Below are positions 13,219-25,645 of a stretch of 64,000 nt of DNA, piece after piece. Within the stretch, counting starts at the first letter, position 1. The number at the start of each line of letters is the position of its first letter. The position numbers and the translations under genes were made by a program. The notes beneath the pieces were generated by a model. The model did no database searches. It was not told where the DNA came from and saw nothing but the letters and a program-made list of their open reading frames with translations. Origin of the DNA: Temnopleurus reevesii (Eukaryota > Echinodermata > Echinoidea > Temnopleuroida > Temnopleuridae); contig BQKZ01000094.1 in assembly GCA_036244855.1 (NCBI GenBank), positions 70,033 to 134,032 on the forward strand, in the 5' to 3' direction.

Positions 13219-16200
13219 TACGTTAATATGTGACTGAGACTTAACAGACAATGGATAAACATAGATCTAGATTGGTCAAATAGAGAGGGGAGGTCATACC
13301 GTTGTCACGGTAGCTGAACCGTTACACCCCTCCGTAACGTCCGGTACCATTCATTGCATAGAGCAGTGGCAGTAATTATGCCTATGGGGGACTTGTTGCC
13401 CGAAAACTGTGATTTATTGCAAGTTGCAGTTGATCGATATGCACCAATCAAAATCATTGTTTCAAGTACGTCTTGTTGGAAACACCGACTGTGCGGGAAT
13501 AAAATTGTTCATCTAACTTTGCAACTGATTTGCAATCAATTGCTATTTTATGGCAGCACACTTATAACTTACAAACAAAAGGGTATTTTGGGTAAAGTAT
13601 ACTTTCAATGTTATCAGTATCATTGATATCATCATCACAAATATCATTGTTACAGTATTTGATAAACTGATGATTTCTCTCTATATACATTTTATCTCTG
13701 AAAATGTTTTGTTATATACATGTTTTAATGTTCTATTTGGATTTTTTCCCCAAATTTTTCTACACACATTTATTGGGAAAAAGTGGGGGCGGTGCCCAAC
13801 CCGCCATTACAGGGTCCCCGACACACACCTGCTTAAAAATCTAAATGCATAATTGCATTTAGAGGGAACGTTTAGAATACATGGCTGTTCTAGTGGTACA
13901 TATGAACCATTCCAAAGACAAATCGGGCATTCTTCACTATCGCAAACCATTATAGGCCGCAAACCTTCGCGTCGATGTGGCGACACCGACATGGGCTTAT
14001 CTACAGTAGATTTGGAACAAGTGAGCTATGACCAGATGACCACTGGGTCCGGGGGCTGTTAATTCAAATACATAGTAAACCAATTCCTTACTCCAAACAT
14101 CAGCAGTCTCCTTAACTATTCTGAATAAATATAATGACAATATGCGAAGCATTTCACTGTGTTTACATACATGCTGGTAATCGTGTTACTGTATTCGAAG
14201 TTATCGAAATTGTAAGTTTTCTTCGTCTGGTCTCTTGAGTCAGCTATATCCTTTATTTCTATAAAAAAAAGAAAGAAGATCTATTCAAATTAACCGTACA
14301 AATGGTTATAGTAATTTTATATAATGGGAATCCAATTGTTGAGGTATACTTCATAAGCGCAGGTGTGCAACAGATTGAAGACCTAATCACTTCCATTGGA
14401 ATAATTATCTCAGCCATTAATCTGATATTGTATTTCTGTGTGGAAGATCCAATATGTATTTTATCTCTAAAACCTCGAGATTACCAACATCCTGTAGATA
14501 TATCTGTACATTCTTTACCATACCATTTCAGATGAATCATTTGTTTCTGTGATTCTGGATGTGCGGAAAGATGTGGGAGAGTAGTAAACAAAAGTACAAG
14601 AGATCTAAAGAGCGGCAAAGATAAAAGCGCCAAGCATGAGACAAATAGTCTGCATAGAAAAGGTGAAAATATTTCGTCTAGACACGGTTCGCTTGGCCGT
14701 GCACACCAGTGAGATCGGGATCTATTATGTGCTATTTTCTGCTCTATGGATCATAGCGAAATACATAACAATTTGAAGGTAGATATATTTCACTTTGTAT
14801 CGCTCTTGCGAGAAGCTTGTTCAAACAAAACAGATATTGATGTAAAATGGAAAGAATGGAAATCGTGGAAATCGATAATCAGAAGAGGAACGGTTGGTGA
14901 TAAAATGATGGGACAAATTATATTGATATACATGTATATGGGAGTAGGAGAGTGGAGGATAGAGAATGTAATATATATGTTTACATGGGAACGAAATAAA
15001 AACAAAAACATATATATATATAAAGCAACGAGAGGAGAGAGGGAGAGAAAGTGAGAGAGAGCGAGAGAGAGGAGATAGCGATAGAGAAGGAGAGAGAGGG
15101 GGTGGGGAGATAACGATATAAAAGGACAGACAGAGAGAGGGGAGATGGGGGATAGAATTTGAGGGAGAGAAAACAATTGAGAGGAAGAGAAAGAGAGATG
15201 GAGATGAGGAATGATAGGTAGACATCAACACAGAAAAAAAAATCTGTGTGGTAGCTTAAAATAAGTTGAATCAAACAAATTTTTGAACAATATTGATTGT
15301 TGTTACTGATTCCATTGGCCGCAATGAAACGTGACCCTCTTTTCTTTTCCGACTCCTTTGTGAGAGAATTTGTCAAGTTTTGTCTGTATTATGAAACGCC
15401 GATTGTAATAGATCGGTCTGAATGATGATCCTGATCATCAGTCGTTACTGTTTGTGTAATTTTGGTTTTTAATTTTATTTTCCCGTGCCTAAACATTCCT
15501 TTTATAAAATGATGTTTTGATGGGCCATGATCGGATATCACGGATTGGAGATTGATAGATATTTTGTTGCTGAAAAAGGTTATAAAAAAACTCGATCGGC
15601 TCTTCATCAAATGGAAAGGACAACTATAGGCTACACACCTCTAAATATTTTCCCATTGATTCATTGTGTTAAACATGAGAAATCAAACAATGTTATTCAA
15701 GTTGGCGCTTCTATAAAAGCTGATGTATAATTATATTGTTGTCATGTACCCGTTCTCTAAAAAAAAAGCTCTTATAATTCCCTCAATGTCTCTGCATGAC
15801 ACATAACAAAAATCTAAGTATAAAGATTTTCTCTGAAATCCAGATGTTTGGCGTATAATGAAACGTCAAGCAAATTTCTGGACAAAAGAAATGTATGGCT
15901 CTCATAACAATAACCTTGTAATTACTTGACACTTCTTTACGCAAAGAAAACAAAGAATAATGTGTCATATATGACACTAGATCAATGCTTGTTAGAGGTT
16001 TATAATGAGCTGATATACACCAATCAAGAAAGCATCTGTTTAGCGACAAGGAACATATGAGTAATTTAAATGGTTATGAATATGTTTTATTGAATATTTA
16101 TATTGTGGGGACCAGCCTCTCATAAGCATTGCTTCTTGCTGCTTCATGATATCATTATTCTTGTGTTGTCTTCTTTCAACTATCCATTTGCACTTTTTCA

Positions 16201-16599
16201 GTTCAAGAGATTGTGTTTCATGTTGTTGATGATTCACTGATGTTTAATGTTTGTTCATTGTAATGAACGAAAAATCAAATTAAAAAAATGAATCTTGAAT
16301 TCCCAAATCTATATTGCTATGTTTTTGTATTGATAATCATGATAATGAAACCATAATAACACGATTTTCCTAAAATAAAGTTGGTCATGGACAAGAGAGC
16401 GGTACACCGTGTATTGAACTGTGCGGACACAACAATCACAAGCCGGTTCCGATTTAAATAGCATTACAAAAGAGCATGGAATTGACGTTCGACTTAATTT
16501 TACGGAAATAGATTATGTCGTTTTGAACGTATTTCCAAGTGTTCTAATGTTCTCAAACGATTTTAACTATTCGATCTTTCACTTCTACCTGAATAATAA
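13219..16599. other. Mostly non-coding, nothing recognised
   Basis: AT-rich DNA with the GA tract at 15.0-15.2 kb. Frames of 60 to 100 codons show no family features. Confidence 0.55.
15010..15215. repeat. GA-rich (polypurine) tract
   Basis: Irregular GAGA/GGAGA sequence over about 200 bp. The long serine/leucine-rich minus-strand frames are translations of this tract. Confidence 0.9.
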
Positions 16600-16884
16600 T
16601 AATATAATAATAGATGCAATTTATATAGCGCACGTATCCACTCTGCTGAGTGCTCAAGGCGCTTTACATTACTATTATCCTGGCTTTAGCCCGGCAGCCA
16701 CCGGCGCACTTGGCATTTCAAGGAATAAATATTCCTGCCAGGCACCCATTCACCTCACCTGGGCTGAGTGCAGCACAATGTGGATAATTTTCTTACTGAA
16801 GGAAATTGACGCCATGGGTGGGACTCGAACCTACGACCCTCTAGTTGAAAGGCAAGAGTCATGACCACTACACCACGGCGCCTC
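16600..16884 (-). mobile_element. tRNA-derived SINE, family A, copy 3 (reverse)
   Basis: It reads on the minus strand. The ATT-type tail (seen as AATAATAATA) is at the left and the tRNA-like head at the right, with the B box complement GGACTCGAACC at 16821-16831. The body matches the other copies and the 3' end gives the typical AGCGCTATATAAATTGCATC. A 147-codon reading frame on the + strand that runs through it has no resemblance to a protein family. Confidence 0.88.
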
Positions 16885-16962
16885 CACGTACGCACCCTGT
16901 GTATTCTGAGCAAAATAAAATGCTAAAAATTCAAGTGGTATTACACTGTATTAAAACGTTTA

Positions 16963-17216
16963 GAATTTATTCATTTGAACGTCATTGACATGTACAGCCA
17001 ACATTTTGTTCTGATTGGAATTTGGAATTTGGAATTTATTCATTTGAACGTCATTGACATGTACAGCCAACATTTTGTTCTGATTACATTTTTTTTCATA
17101 CACATTGTGTTATATCAAACAAATTATACAAAATAAAGAAATATAAATTATACATTTTTTTCATACACATTGTGTTATATCAAACAAATTATACAAAATA
17201 AAGAAAATATAAATGA
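16963..17216. repeat. Two adjacent tandem duplications (AABB pattern)
   Basis: A 54-base block beginning GAATTTATTCATTTGAACGT occurs at 16963-17016 and 17032-17085. It is immediately followed by a 65-66 base block (ACATTTTTTTTCATACACAT onward) at 17086-17151 and again at 17152-17216. The composition looks like the 3' end of a non-LTR element in reverse, but no reverse transcriptase sequence is present. Confidence 0.9.
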
Positions 17217-17907
17217 TTTAGTAACAATAATGAAACAATTGTATATGAGATTAAATAAATATTTGACAACAAAATAACTGGGAAAACATATGTGTCATAA
17301 ATTATGTCACAAAATGAATTGTTCCTCCAAAGATAGGATGAACAAGGAAGTGGAAACGGTACTTGACCTTTAATAATCATGTATCCTGTTTGTTTGCTTG
17401 TTGTTACCATGGAGAAACACATTCCACGTTTTTGTTACGCTTTTTGCTCTAATAAATGTTTTATTTATTGCTGTTACGTAGGACAAAATTTTACCTAACA
17501 CTGTGTAACACGTTTTCATGGCAACATACTCTGCACATAACTATTGATTAGAATATGTTCAATTTGTGATTGAAAGTTTGCATATTCATCAGAATTTGGA
17601 CCTTATCTAAACCGTTAGTTGTGTAAAAATGTGTCCTTCGTTTAATCGAATTTTCCGATTCCATCACAAGTTAGACTTGAAATTGACCGATAGTTGTGTT
17701 GACGTATGTTGCACGGTGTTGGGTAAAGCTTTGACGCAAGCACACACATCATAAACCAGACGTCCGCAAGTCATTCCCAGTGTGCTCATAAACACACAGG
17801 AAAGACTGTAGATTGAAGTTTCATCCGTTCGGCTTGTGATTGACGGAAGCACATACATCGTCAGCCAATCGTATCACTAGTGCATACCAAGTGTATATGA
17901 AATTCAT

Positions 17908-17959
17908 NNNNNNNNNNNNNNNNNNNNNNNNNNNNNNNNNNNNNNNNNNNNNNNNNNNN
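17908..17959. other. Assembly gap (52 Ns)
   Basis: A run of undetermined bases directly next to a GC-rich minisatellite, which is probably why assembly failed here. The true gap length is unknown. Confidence 0.99.
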
Positions 17960-18175
17960 AGGGGTAGGAAGAGTGAACTGGGAGGGTGAGATGGGGTAAC
18001 TGGTTGCGCTAGGAGGGGTCGCGAGGGGTAGGAAGAGTGAACTGGGAGGGAGAGGTGGGGTAACTGGTTGGGCTAGGAGGGGTCGCGAGGGGTAGGAGGA
18101 GTGAACTGGGAGGGTGAGGTGGGGTAACTGGTTGAGCTGGGAGGGCTCTTTAGGGGTAAGAGCAGTGAGGTAACA
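17960..18175. repeat. 64-bp minisatellite, three full units plus a partial one
   Basis: The unit starts AGGGGTAGGAAGAGTGAACT. Full copies lie at 17960-18023, 18024-18087 and 18088-18151, with a degenerate partial copy after that. The array continues into the gap on its left, so its real length is unknown. The strand is G-rich. Confidence 0.95.
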
Positions 18176-18834
18176 TGCTGCCTGCTAGACGACATTGTAC
18201 CATGCGCGCGTGCACCCAGGATTTAGACCCTGGAAGAGACTTTGATCTATTTCACACAAGTTAACTGTGTAATGATTCAATAGCTCTCTGCGTCAGTGGC
18301 GTCGTCAATTATAATGAACGAATATCAGGCGCACATACAGGGGCTGAGTGGGCGGGCGCCGCGTAAAAGAAATGGAAAAGAACAACAAAAAAATTAATGA
18401 ATAGGTAAAAAGTACATCACCTTGTGTTGATACTGCACTGATATTTTAGAATTGTGACGACGTTTGATACAAAATGTAAATTTTGGGGTAAATTCGCAGA
18501 GTGCGGAGACGATTATAATTATTCGGATACTTTAATTACTTGCGTTTCTCAGATCGCAAGTTTTCATTTCAGCAAAACTTCGGAGATGTTGCATACCGAC
18601 CTTCATTTTCCTTTTCGAAAATCGATTTGCTTTGGGAAACAGTGCTAGAGTAATTTGAATAGTAAATATTGTATTGTTGCTGTTTGAGACCTTCAGTCTT
18701 CCAACTTACGTTATGACTTGTATGCCTTGTCGTGTGCTTGTGTTTTGCTTGGTTGAAGCTATAACTACAGATCAGAAGTCTTAAACCCCGAAAACATCCT
18801 TCATAAAGCTCCAAGACCCACAAACCTAATTACC

Positions 18835-19033
18835 ATGTCGTCCCGTCCCAAACGATGCAGCCATCCCCTCCTTCACCCTTCGACCTCACCCGGCGCGTCA
18901 CGGCGGGGCGGTCACTCCCCTCGCCGCGCACCTGTTACGAGAATGTTCATCTCGCGTGGCAGATTAGAGGCGACGCGCTCGCATATTTGCCGTCATATCG
19001 CGGACACGACCGAGGAACTATTTGCACTTTCCT
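18835..19033. other. GC-rich block without recognisable gene
   Basis: A C- and CpG-rich stretch (GGCGCGTCACGGCGGGGCGG) with short overlapping frames in two phases and no domain. It leads into the direct repeat at 19034. It may be part of a repeat or a CpG island. Confidence 0.25.
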
Positions 19034-19329
19034 TCACCGCTCGGTCGTTGAAGTTTGACCCCACACTTGGGCAAATTTTCCATGGAGCCTTCCCCGCCCC
19101 CATGATTTAACCAAAGAATCAATCAGATACCTAGACGTAAAGCCAACGTGCCCTCATTGAATATGAAGTTTGACATGCTGGAAATACGCTTGGTTGACGT
19201 TGAATTCGTTCTGCAAGCGCTTGTCAATCGCATAAGTTAGCGTTAGCCAACGCGCTTCCACAGTTCACCGCTCGGTCTTTGAAGTTTAGCCCACACTTGA
19301 GCAATTGGGCAAAAAAAGGATCCTTCCCC
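19034..19329. repeat. Direct repeat of about 63 bp flanking a 167-bp spacer
   Basis: TTCACCGCTCGGTCGTTGAA at 19034 with its downstream 40 bases recurs in diverged form at 19264-19329. The spacer contains CAACG/GCGC-rich palindromic text (CGCTTGGTTGACGTTG, TTAGCGTTAGCCAACGCGCT) reminiscent of the inverted-repeat elements. The pattern could be a composite or deleted mobile element. Confidence 0.6.
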
Positions 19330-19626
19330 AAACGAATTCAGCATATGCCAAGCCTGTCCCATCACAATTGGTGTGTACAGAAATTGTAAAAATGATAATA
19401 CGCTGACTATCTCCTGCTAATGTGTGACTTAATAACCATAACATAAAAATCGTCAACATTAGAATCTACTGAAATTTGAAGTCACAGCAATAGCCCTTCA
19501 TAATGACCTGAGTTTTTTTTTCAGAGTATCGCCCGCTCCCTACCGTGAGCCCCGTCAACCGCCCCTCAGTAGATAAGGAATAGAGTACATCCGGTTTAAC
19601 CTAGATAGAGCTCATTAACCCACGTC

Positions 19627-19890
19627 TTGACCTAGTTAGGGGGTCATTAACCCCTTGACCCATGACCTATGACGTCATTTTGACATTGCACCATCATGTC
19701 GTAACATATCTATTGCACCATGTATGACCAATATGTCGCAATACCTATTAGCATGACGGCACCGATTGTGTAAAATAGTCCCCGTGTGGCGCAATTGCAT
19801 GACGTCATCGATTGCACAACATATGGCGCGATCCCATACTTCAACCTTTCCCACGATCCCATCACTCAGCGGGTTCCACGATCTTTGACC
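19627..19890. promoter_or_regulatory. Cluster of nuclear-receptor half-sites and CREs
   Basis: In reverse complement, 19656-19668 reads AGGTCATGGGTCA, an AGGTCA/GGGTCA direct repeat with one-base spacing (DR1). Further half-sites are TGACCT at 19628 and GGGTCA at 19641. A perfect CRE palindrome TGACGTCA follows at 19670-19677 and another lies at 19800-19807, close to a C/EBP-like ATTGCACAA. The intervening DNA is a degenerate ATTGCACCAT repeat, so part of the clustering may come from repetition. Function is inferred. Confidence 0.35.
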
Positions 19891-19929
19891 TCGACTCGCA
19901 TAGCTGCCAGTGGGAATAAACAAGATCCC

Positions 19930-22900
19930 NAAATATCCCCCGAATTCACACTTCTGTAAGCTTTACCAAAACTATACAGGGGCTTTAACAAACATGAGCA
20001 AAATCATCCATCGGTTGGGTAAATTTTAACCAACAGTTTTCTTTAGCAGTGTGTTGCACAGTGTTGGGTAATTTTGTGCACAATTATTCCAAGAGTATAC
20101 ACAACCACAGATATGACAAGCCCGTCTCGGTGTATTTATAGATACACTCCCCATTCATGTGTCAATCATATAGGTACAGGTTCACAGTCTCAACGACGCC
20201 ATGCTGGGGAAAACTCCTCTCAAATTCCACCTCCAAGTCTTGCTGCATCCATATAGTAAAAAAAAACATGACAGCTGTGTGCTGAAGACCGTTAGCATAC
20301 ACCGAGTCGAAGAAAACAGAAATATTGACGAAGATACGACTGGGAAGAGTGAGAAAGAAATGCATATCCTTTTCCTTCCGATTTGCTGATGAAAATCATA
20401 TGTAGGCGTAATCCCGCAGCTTTAGTCGGCCTTGCCATGGGTTAGCCCGCCCGCCACACCGGGCGACGATACTCTTGTAGCGCCGCTTCAGGTGGGCTGC
20501 AGATGTTGGTCGCGACCGGGCATTCGTGTGTTATCTGCCTTTCATTCCTCCCGAGTTTTCATACCTTCCAACACCTTTAAATTCCAGTCGAGGCGCAGGG
20601 CTTAATAATTATGTATCGTTCTTTGGGCGAAGTTCCCATCTCTCTAAAGATGCCGATTTTTCTTACACATACGTGCCGGTGTTGCTACTCACACTCTGTT
20701 ATGCGAAGCTTGAACGTGGTTCGAGGTAAAGATTTAAAAAAAAGAAGAAAAAAAAAACATTCTTCAGCAATGCCAAATCACCTCTAAATTGATTTCGGTG
20801 TATGCGACCATTGTGATATATTTGAAAAGAAGAATATCTATAAGTATGAAATAATGACATTGACGAAATCGATCTAAAAAGAGTAAAAATAGATCGGCAC
20901 TCAGAAATCACGTTAATGTGGATGAACGAAATAATCATGCTGAACTCGCCGACGCTCCCCACATGAGTTTTTTCAGCGCATCGCATGATGGTGTAATTAC
21001 GTAAGCGTCCTGCCCGACATTTACATATTATCAAATTATCAAATGATTAGCCAAAGGTTGAGTTATGAAAAGTAATGAATTTGTAAAATTTTACTTATTC
21101 TTGACGATAGTAGTCATTGTCTTTAACGGATATTACCATCTATATCTAAAAGCCCCGAATATCGACATCGAAATGTCTCTCTATCTATATACATAAAACC
21201 TTTGACACTGATACCGAACATAATTAGGCGGAATTGTGGTGACGATTTCTTATGAATGTAAATCATAATGTATCTTCGTTTCTTGTCTCTGTCTCTGTAT
21301 CTGCGTATGTTCGACTTTCGTCATTGAATACCCAGAGAAATTGATAGAAATTAGAGAAAGAGGGGGGTGGAAGCAAGTAATATAGGTTGAGAGACTATAC
21401 ACTCCTTAATTTTTTCCAACTCGATCGCTTTGTTCGCTTGTATTTCATTAATGCCAATTTAAAAAGATAAATAATGAACAAGTTTGTTACCAATATACGT
21501 CCTCTAACCACGATGCAACAACGACAAAAAAATATAGGTTAGATAATGGGGATTAGTTTAGTTCTAATATGTTGCATTAATCGCCATGGAAACAGGGCGT
21601 CTTAAAAGTTATAATTAATCCAGATCTCCCTAAATTATATTTTAGGCGTATTTTAAAGGATCAAAATATGATCCTCGGGTTGATGCCAAGAAATTGGTGC
21701 AAAAATGAAACACCTAGAGCTTTTGATGCAGAGGAGTCGTCTGTGAGATTATTTTCGATAGCACTTTTGATCTCTGTTCGATCTGTGAAGTACGAATTTT
21801 GCATTTTGATGTTGAGTGATTCTTTTAAAGATTTGCTGGATGCGTTGTAGGTTTTGAAAAGCTTTAACAAATTGATGTTAAAGATACCGAGTTGGAAGGA
21901 GCTCAAGCTTATGGAATAAGAACCTCGGGGATATAGAACTAAACTATTTATCGAAAGCGAGATGTCATTGACCTTTTTGTTGTTACTTAGAGTTATGAGA
22001 GTGATTTTATTTAAAGTGAAGTTAAAAGCAAAATCATAACAACATCAACGTGGGAACGAATGTGGAACAATTTATTTATCCTTTCATCTCCATCAAACTC
22101 CGAAAAGCACACATGCAGACATCTCAACGACTGAATTTTTAAAGAAAATATCCGTTTCTGACCACTTTTGTCCTTGAATTTCATCTTGCGGTGCAGTGTG
22201 TTGATTATACTTGGTTTTGGCGTAACGAGCCCAAGACTGACACACGACATGTGTAAAGCCCGGGGCGAGCCCGGCCAAGACCTGATCGTGACTCCATCCA
22301 CGTCTAGGGAATTACCAACATACCTTTTTCCAGAGTGGGGAAAAACCAAAGGGGGGTACTTATTTCAAGGTTCACAGATCTGTCTTAACTTACATCCAAA
22401 ACACGGGAAGTATCACGGCGTTATGATCTCGCTGGAAAATCAACAACTTTAGATGTTTGTTTTTTCTTCGAGCTTTTTCATCCTTTTGCACCGAGTGAGT
22501 GACCGGAATTACCGTCACCGTGGGATAGAACGCGCGCGTTAATGGATTAATTCGCTATAACACATGCCAACGGGTGAGCACTCGCGAATATGCAGCAATG
22601 TGCTTACGGATTATGAGGTATATCTCGAAGTCAAACCAATCACTAAAATTAGATTGCCTCAATTCGATTGCTGGTATAGCATCTTCGACATCGCAACTTT
22701 TGGCGGGAAAACCTGAGGTGATTGTAACATTAGATGTCGTCTGCTTGGGTTGTTGGTTTAATCATGTATCTTTGCATTTCATGATTTCATTCCTATCATA
22801 ACATCCCCTTTCCTTGAATGGGGTAGAGTTTCAGACAATTGAATATGAAACCCGTTGGATATGTGACATAGTACATTACAGCCTCACTCATATCTCATCG

Positions 22901-23236
22901 CCAAGATTACCAGGGCCTTGTAACACAAACATGTACGATTCATCATAGGATCGGTTTTACGACTTAATGTTCATAATGGTTAATGATGGTCGATTATAAA
23001 AACGGTGTAACGACAAATTGCCAGACGATGTGAAAATGACCCAGGACATGGTCCTTAGCCATGGTACCTCAAATGTTCTACCCTATACGTCATCGAAGAA
23101 ATTGTAGTCTCTTTAAGTTCCAACATCAGCAAAGGATAGCAAGGAATCTGTTCAAAATTATATTTGGAAAGACTGTGAGTTACATTTTGAGCACACACTT
23201 AAATCTAAGCCAATTATATTCACCAACAGCTTTTAG
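19930..23236. other. Non-coding, nothing recognised; single N at 19930
   Basis: A single undetermined base at 19930 has no obvious flanking duplication. A GC-rich patch at 20410-20520 and short motif-free frames follow. No gene recognised. Confidence 0.55.
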
Positions 23237-23408
23237 GTAATAGGTCTTCATTTAAGTGAGGAAAACGCCAAACGCCAAGCGCCAAGCGATCCCAAAGAGG
23301 ACATTTCAAAAATAACTGTATTTTACCAAAATACATGGCTAGAACGATGATGCGAAGTTATTTGGATAAAGTTAAGATGTTTATGTGCAAGGGTCCGGCT
23401 TTGTAAAA

Positions 23409-23660
23409 AATTATATCGCCAGTCTGCATTCAAGCCCCGGATCCAGGATTTTGAAATAGGGGGAGTGCCGTAGGCCGACGAAGGCAAGAGCGAGCGCCGA
23501 AGAAAATTTTGAATCGTAGCCGAGCTTAGATGTGTTTTCCTGTCATTTTAGGGTCTTTTCATGGGTTGCTTCTCTGTGATTTTAAGTAGTTAAGCTTAAT
23601 AAAGGGAGAAGGTGGAGCAAAAAATCATTCCTCTCCGAATTTTAGGGGGGCCCTGTATTA
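23409..23660. mobile_element. Insertion present in only one of two duplicated copies
   Basis: Between GGCTTTGTAAA and ATGTTTCATGCA the left copy has about 250 bases that are absent from 24727-27520. The block contains AGCCCCGGATCCAGGATTTT near its left side and GAATTTTAGGGGGGCCCTGT near its right. A similar GGGGCGGATCCAGGAGGGGG occurs at 32962. An empty site in the other copy argues for a mobile or repetitive insertion; its class is unknown. Confidence 0.5.
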
Positions 23661-24335
23661 TGTGATGTTTCATGCATATGTCACCAGTTTGATTTATACA
23701 TTTTTAACGAAATGTTTTCCTTGTAAAAGAAAGTTTGCTCTTAGGTTTAACATTATTCTATCTTTCCACATGAAATTATTGAAATTGGCACAGCAATCTT
23801 TGTTACTGAACGCAATCTCTTTTAATATAACGGTAGGCAGGTAGCAGTGTCTTCAAACATCAAAATTTGCAAGCCGAGAATAACCTAAATTTTGCCAAAA
23901 TTTTGCCATTCTAAGGCCATGATATCCTGGGTTGTCCACTCAGACTTCCAGTTTCTGTGGTTTCGAGAATCTAAGAATAGTACATGTATTACATTCGGTT
24001 ATGTGTATTAAAAAACTGATGGTGTTAGTGAGTATTGTTATCAGTGGTAGATGTAGAACTATTCGATGTTTTGTTTCGCTGTAGAAAGGAGATATATTTT
24101 GGGTAAATATCATCCAAAATATTATCAAATAAAATGTGTATTTCTGAGGTCACGATACCTTTTCGTTTTCACTAATTAAAAAAAAATCATCAATTACTAT
24201 ATTGTTTTCATTAACCACTACTGGTTTTATATCAGATTCCCGTTATCTTTAGATAATCGGTATGCGTCATGCGGGGAAATTCTGTGGCACATATGAGTAA
24301 ATCAAGAAGTGAAAGATTTTATGTGCTCGCACGCT

Positions 24336-24338
<3 letters not shown>

Positions 24339-24382
<44 letters not shown>
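24339..24382. repeat. (GT)n microsatellite
   Basis: A clean run of about 22 GT units, matched at a different length by the tract at 25580-25621 in the duplicated copy. Confidence 0.95.
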
Positions 24383-24387
<5 letters not shown>

Positions 24388-24605
24388 AGTTTTTGTATGT
24401 GTGCGGATGTGTGTATATGCAGTAAGTACGCACAGTCTGTATTTACTATTAATATTAAATACTTTTAGTTGAGACCTATTTGAGATATTGTTGTATAACG
24501 GCTTTAAGTTGGATTTTTTTATTGACTTATAAATGCAACCTCATCCAAAAGACAAAAATGTGAGCTCATGGGAAAATGTCAAGATGACCTCATCGGAGCT
24601 CTTCT

Positions 24606-24725
24606 TCATGTGTGGCTTAGTGGTAGAGCGTCTGCCCCATGAACGGAAGGTCGTGGGTTCGATCCCCGGCCGGGTCATACCAAAGACCTATAAAAATGGG
24701 ACCATCTGCCTTCTTGCCAGGCGCT
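24606..24725 (+). mobile_element. tRNA-derived SINE, family B, 5' half (cut at an N)
   Basis: The tRNA-like head has an A box (TGGCTTAGTGGTAGAGCG from 24613) and B box GGTTCGATCCC at 24656-24666, followed by CCGGGTCATACCAAAGACC and a non-tRNA body, and stops at the N at 24726. It is not a functional tRNA, because no matching acceptor stem closes the head. The related sequence at 24727-27520 lacks this insertion. A SINE-type 3' tail that could be its missing end starts at 27522. Confidence 0.75.
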
Positions 24726-25579
24726 NGTAATAGGTCTTCATTTAAGTGAGGAAAACGCCAAACGCCAAGCGCCAAGCGATCCCAAAGAGGACATTTCAAA
24801 ATAACTGTATTTTACCAAAATACATGGCTAGCACGATGATGCGAAGTTATTTGGATAATGTTTATGCAAAGGACCGGCTTTGTAAAGTTTCTATTCTATA
24901 ATGTTTCATGCACAAGTCGCCAGTTTGATTTATACTTTTTTTAACCAATGTTTTCCTTGTAAATTAGAGTTTGCTCTTAGGGCTAACAATGTTCTATTTT
25001 TGCACACAAGATAGTTGAAATTTGCACAGCGCTCTTTGTTACTGAACGCAATTAAAAGTTAAATATCTCTTAAAAGTATGAGTGTCTTCAAACTTAAAAC
25101 TTTTGGAGCCGAGAATAGCTACAATTTGCAAGAATATTGCCATTCTAAAGTCATAATGTTCTGGGTTGTTTCCCTCAGTTTTCTAGTTTCTGTGGTTTCG
25201 ATAACCTAAGAATTGGATTACATTTAGTTATATGTTATAAAGCACCTCTGGTCTTAGTGAGTTTTGTTATCAGTGGTAGATGTAGAACTGTTCGATTTTT
25301 TTTGCTGTTTTACAAAGGTTGAATACCATCCCAAATGTCATTGATTGAAACCTAAGGTCATAATAATTTCGTTTTCATGCAGTGATTGTATATTTTTCAG
25401 CAACTATGACCTACTATAATGTGTTCGTGAAGCACATCTGGTGTTATTTCTGATTCCCGTTATCATTAGTAGATGTTGACCTAATGGCATATCGTGTTGT
25501 GCTAGAAAGAGAAATGCTGCTTCTAAGTAGTATAGTCCTACCAATACACATTAGTAAATAAGGAAGTGGTATATTATAT

Positions 25580-25645
25580 GTGTGTATGTGTGTGTGCGTG
25601 TGCGTATGTGTGTGTGTGTGTGAGAGAGAGAGGGAGGGAGGGAGA
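25580..25645. repeat. (GT)n then (GA)n microsatellite
   Basis: An interrupted GT run is followed by GAGAGAGAGGGAGGGAGGGA; this is the allele-like counterpart of 24339-24382. Confidence 0.9.

Larger units (their letters stand above)
23237..24605. repeat. Duplicated block, left copy (matches 24727-25890)
   Basis: From 23237 (GTAATAGGTCTTCATTTAAG) this block is collinear with the sequence after the N at 24726. The first 150 bases are almost identical; the remainder is clearly diverged but alignable, including the GT microsatellite (24339 versus 25580) and the TTTTAGTTGAG and GCAACCTCAT landmarks. It carries a block of about 250 bases at 23409-23660 that the other copy lacks. Confidence 0.85.

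Noticed and set aside
16421..16864. 147-codon plus-strand frame
   Set aside because: Its second half is the reverse complement of a SINE and its first half has no protein features.
24613..24680. tRNA gene
   Set aside because: A and B boxes are present, but there is no paired acceptor stem and the tRNA-like part continues into a SINE body.
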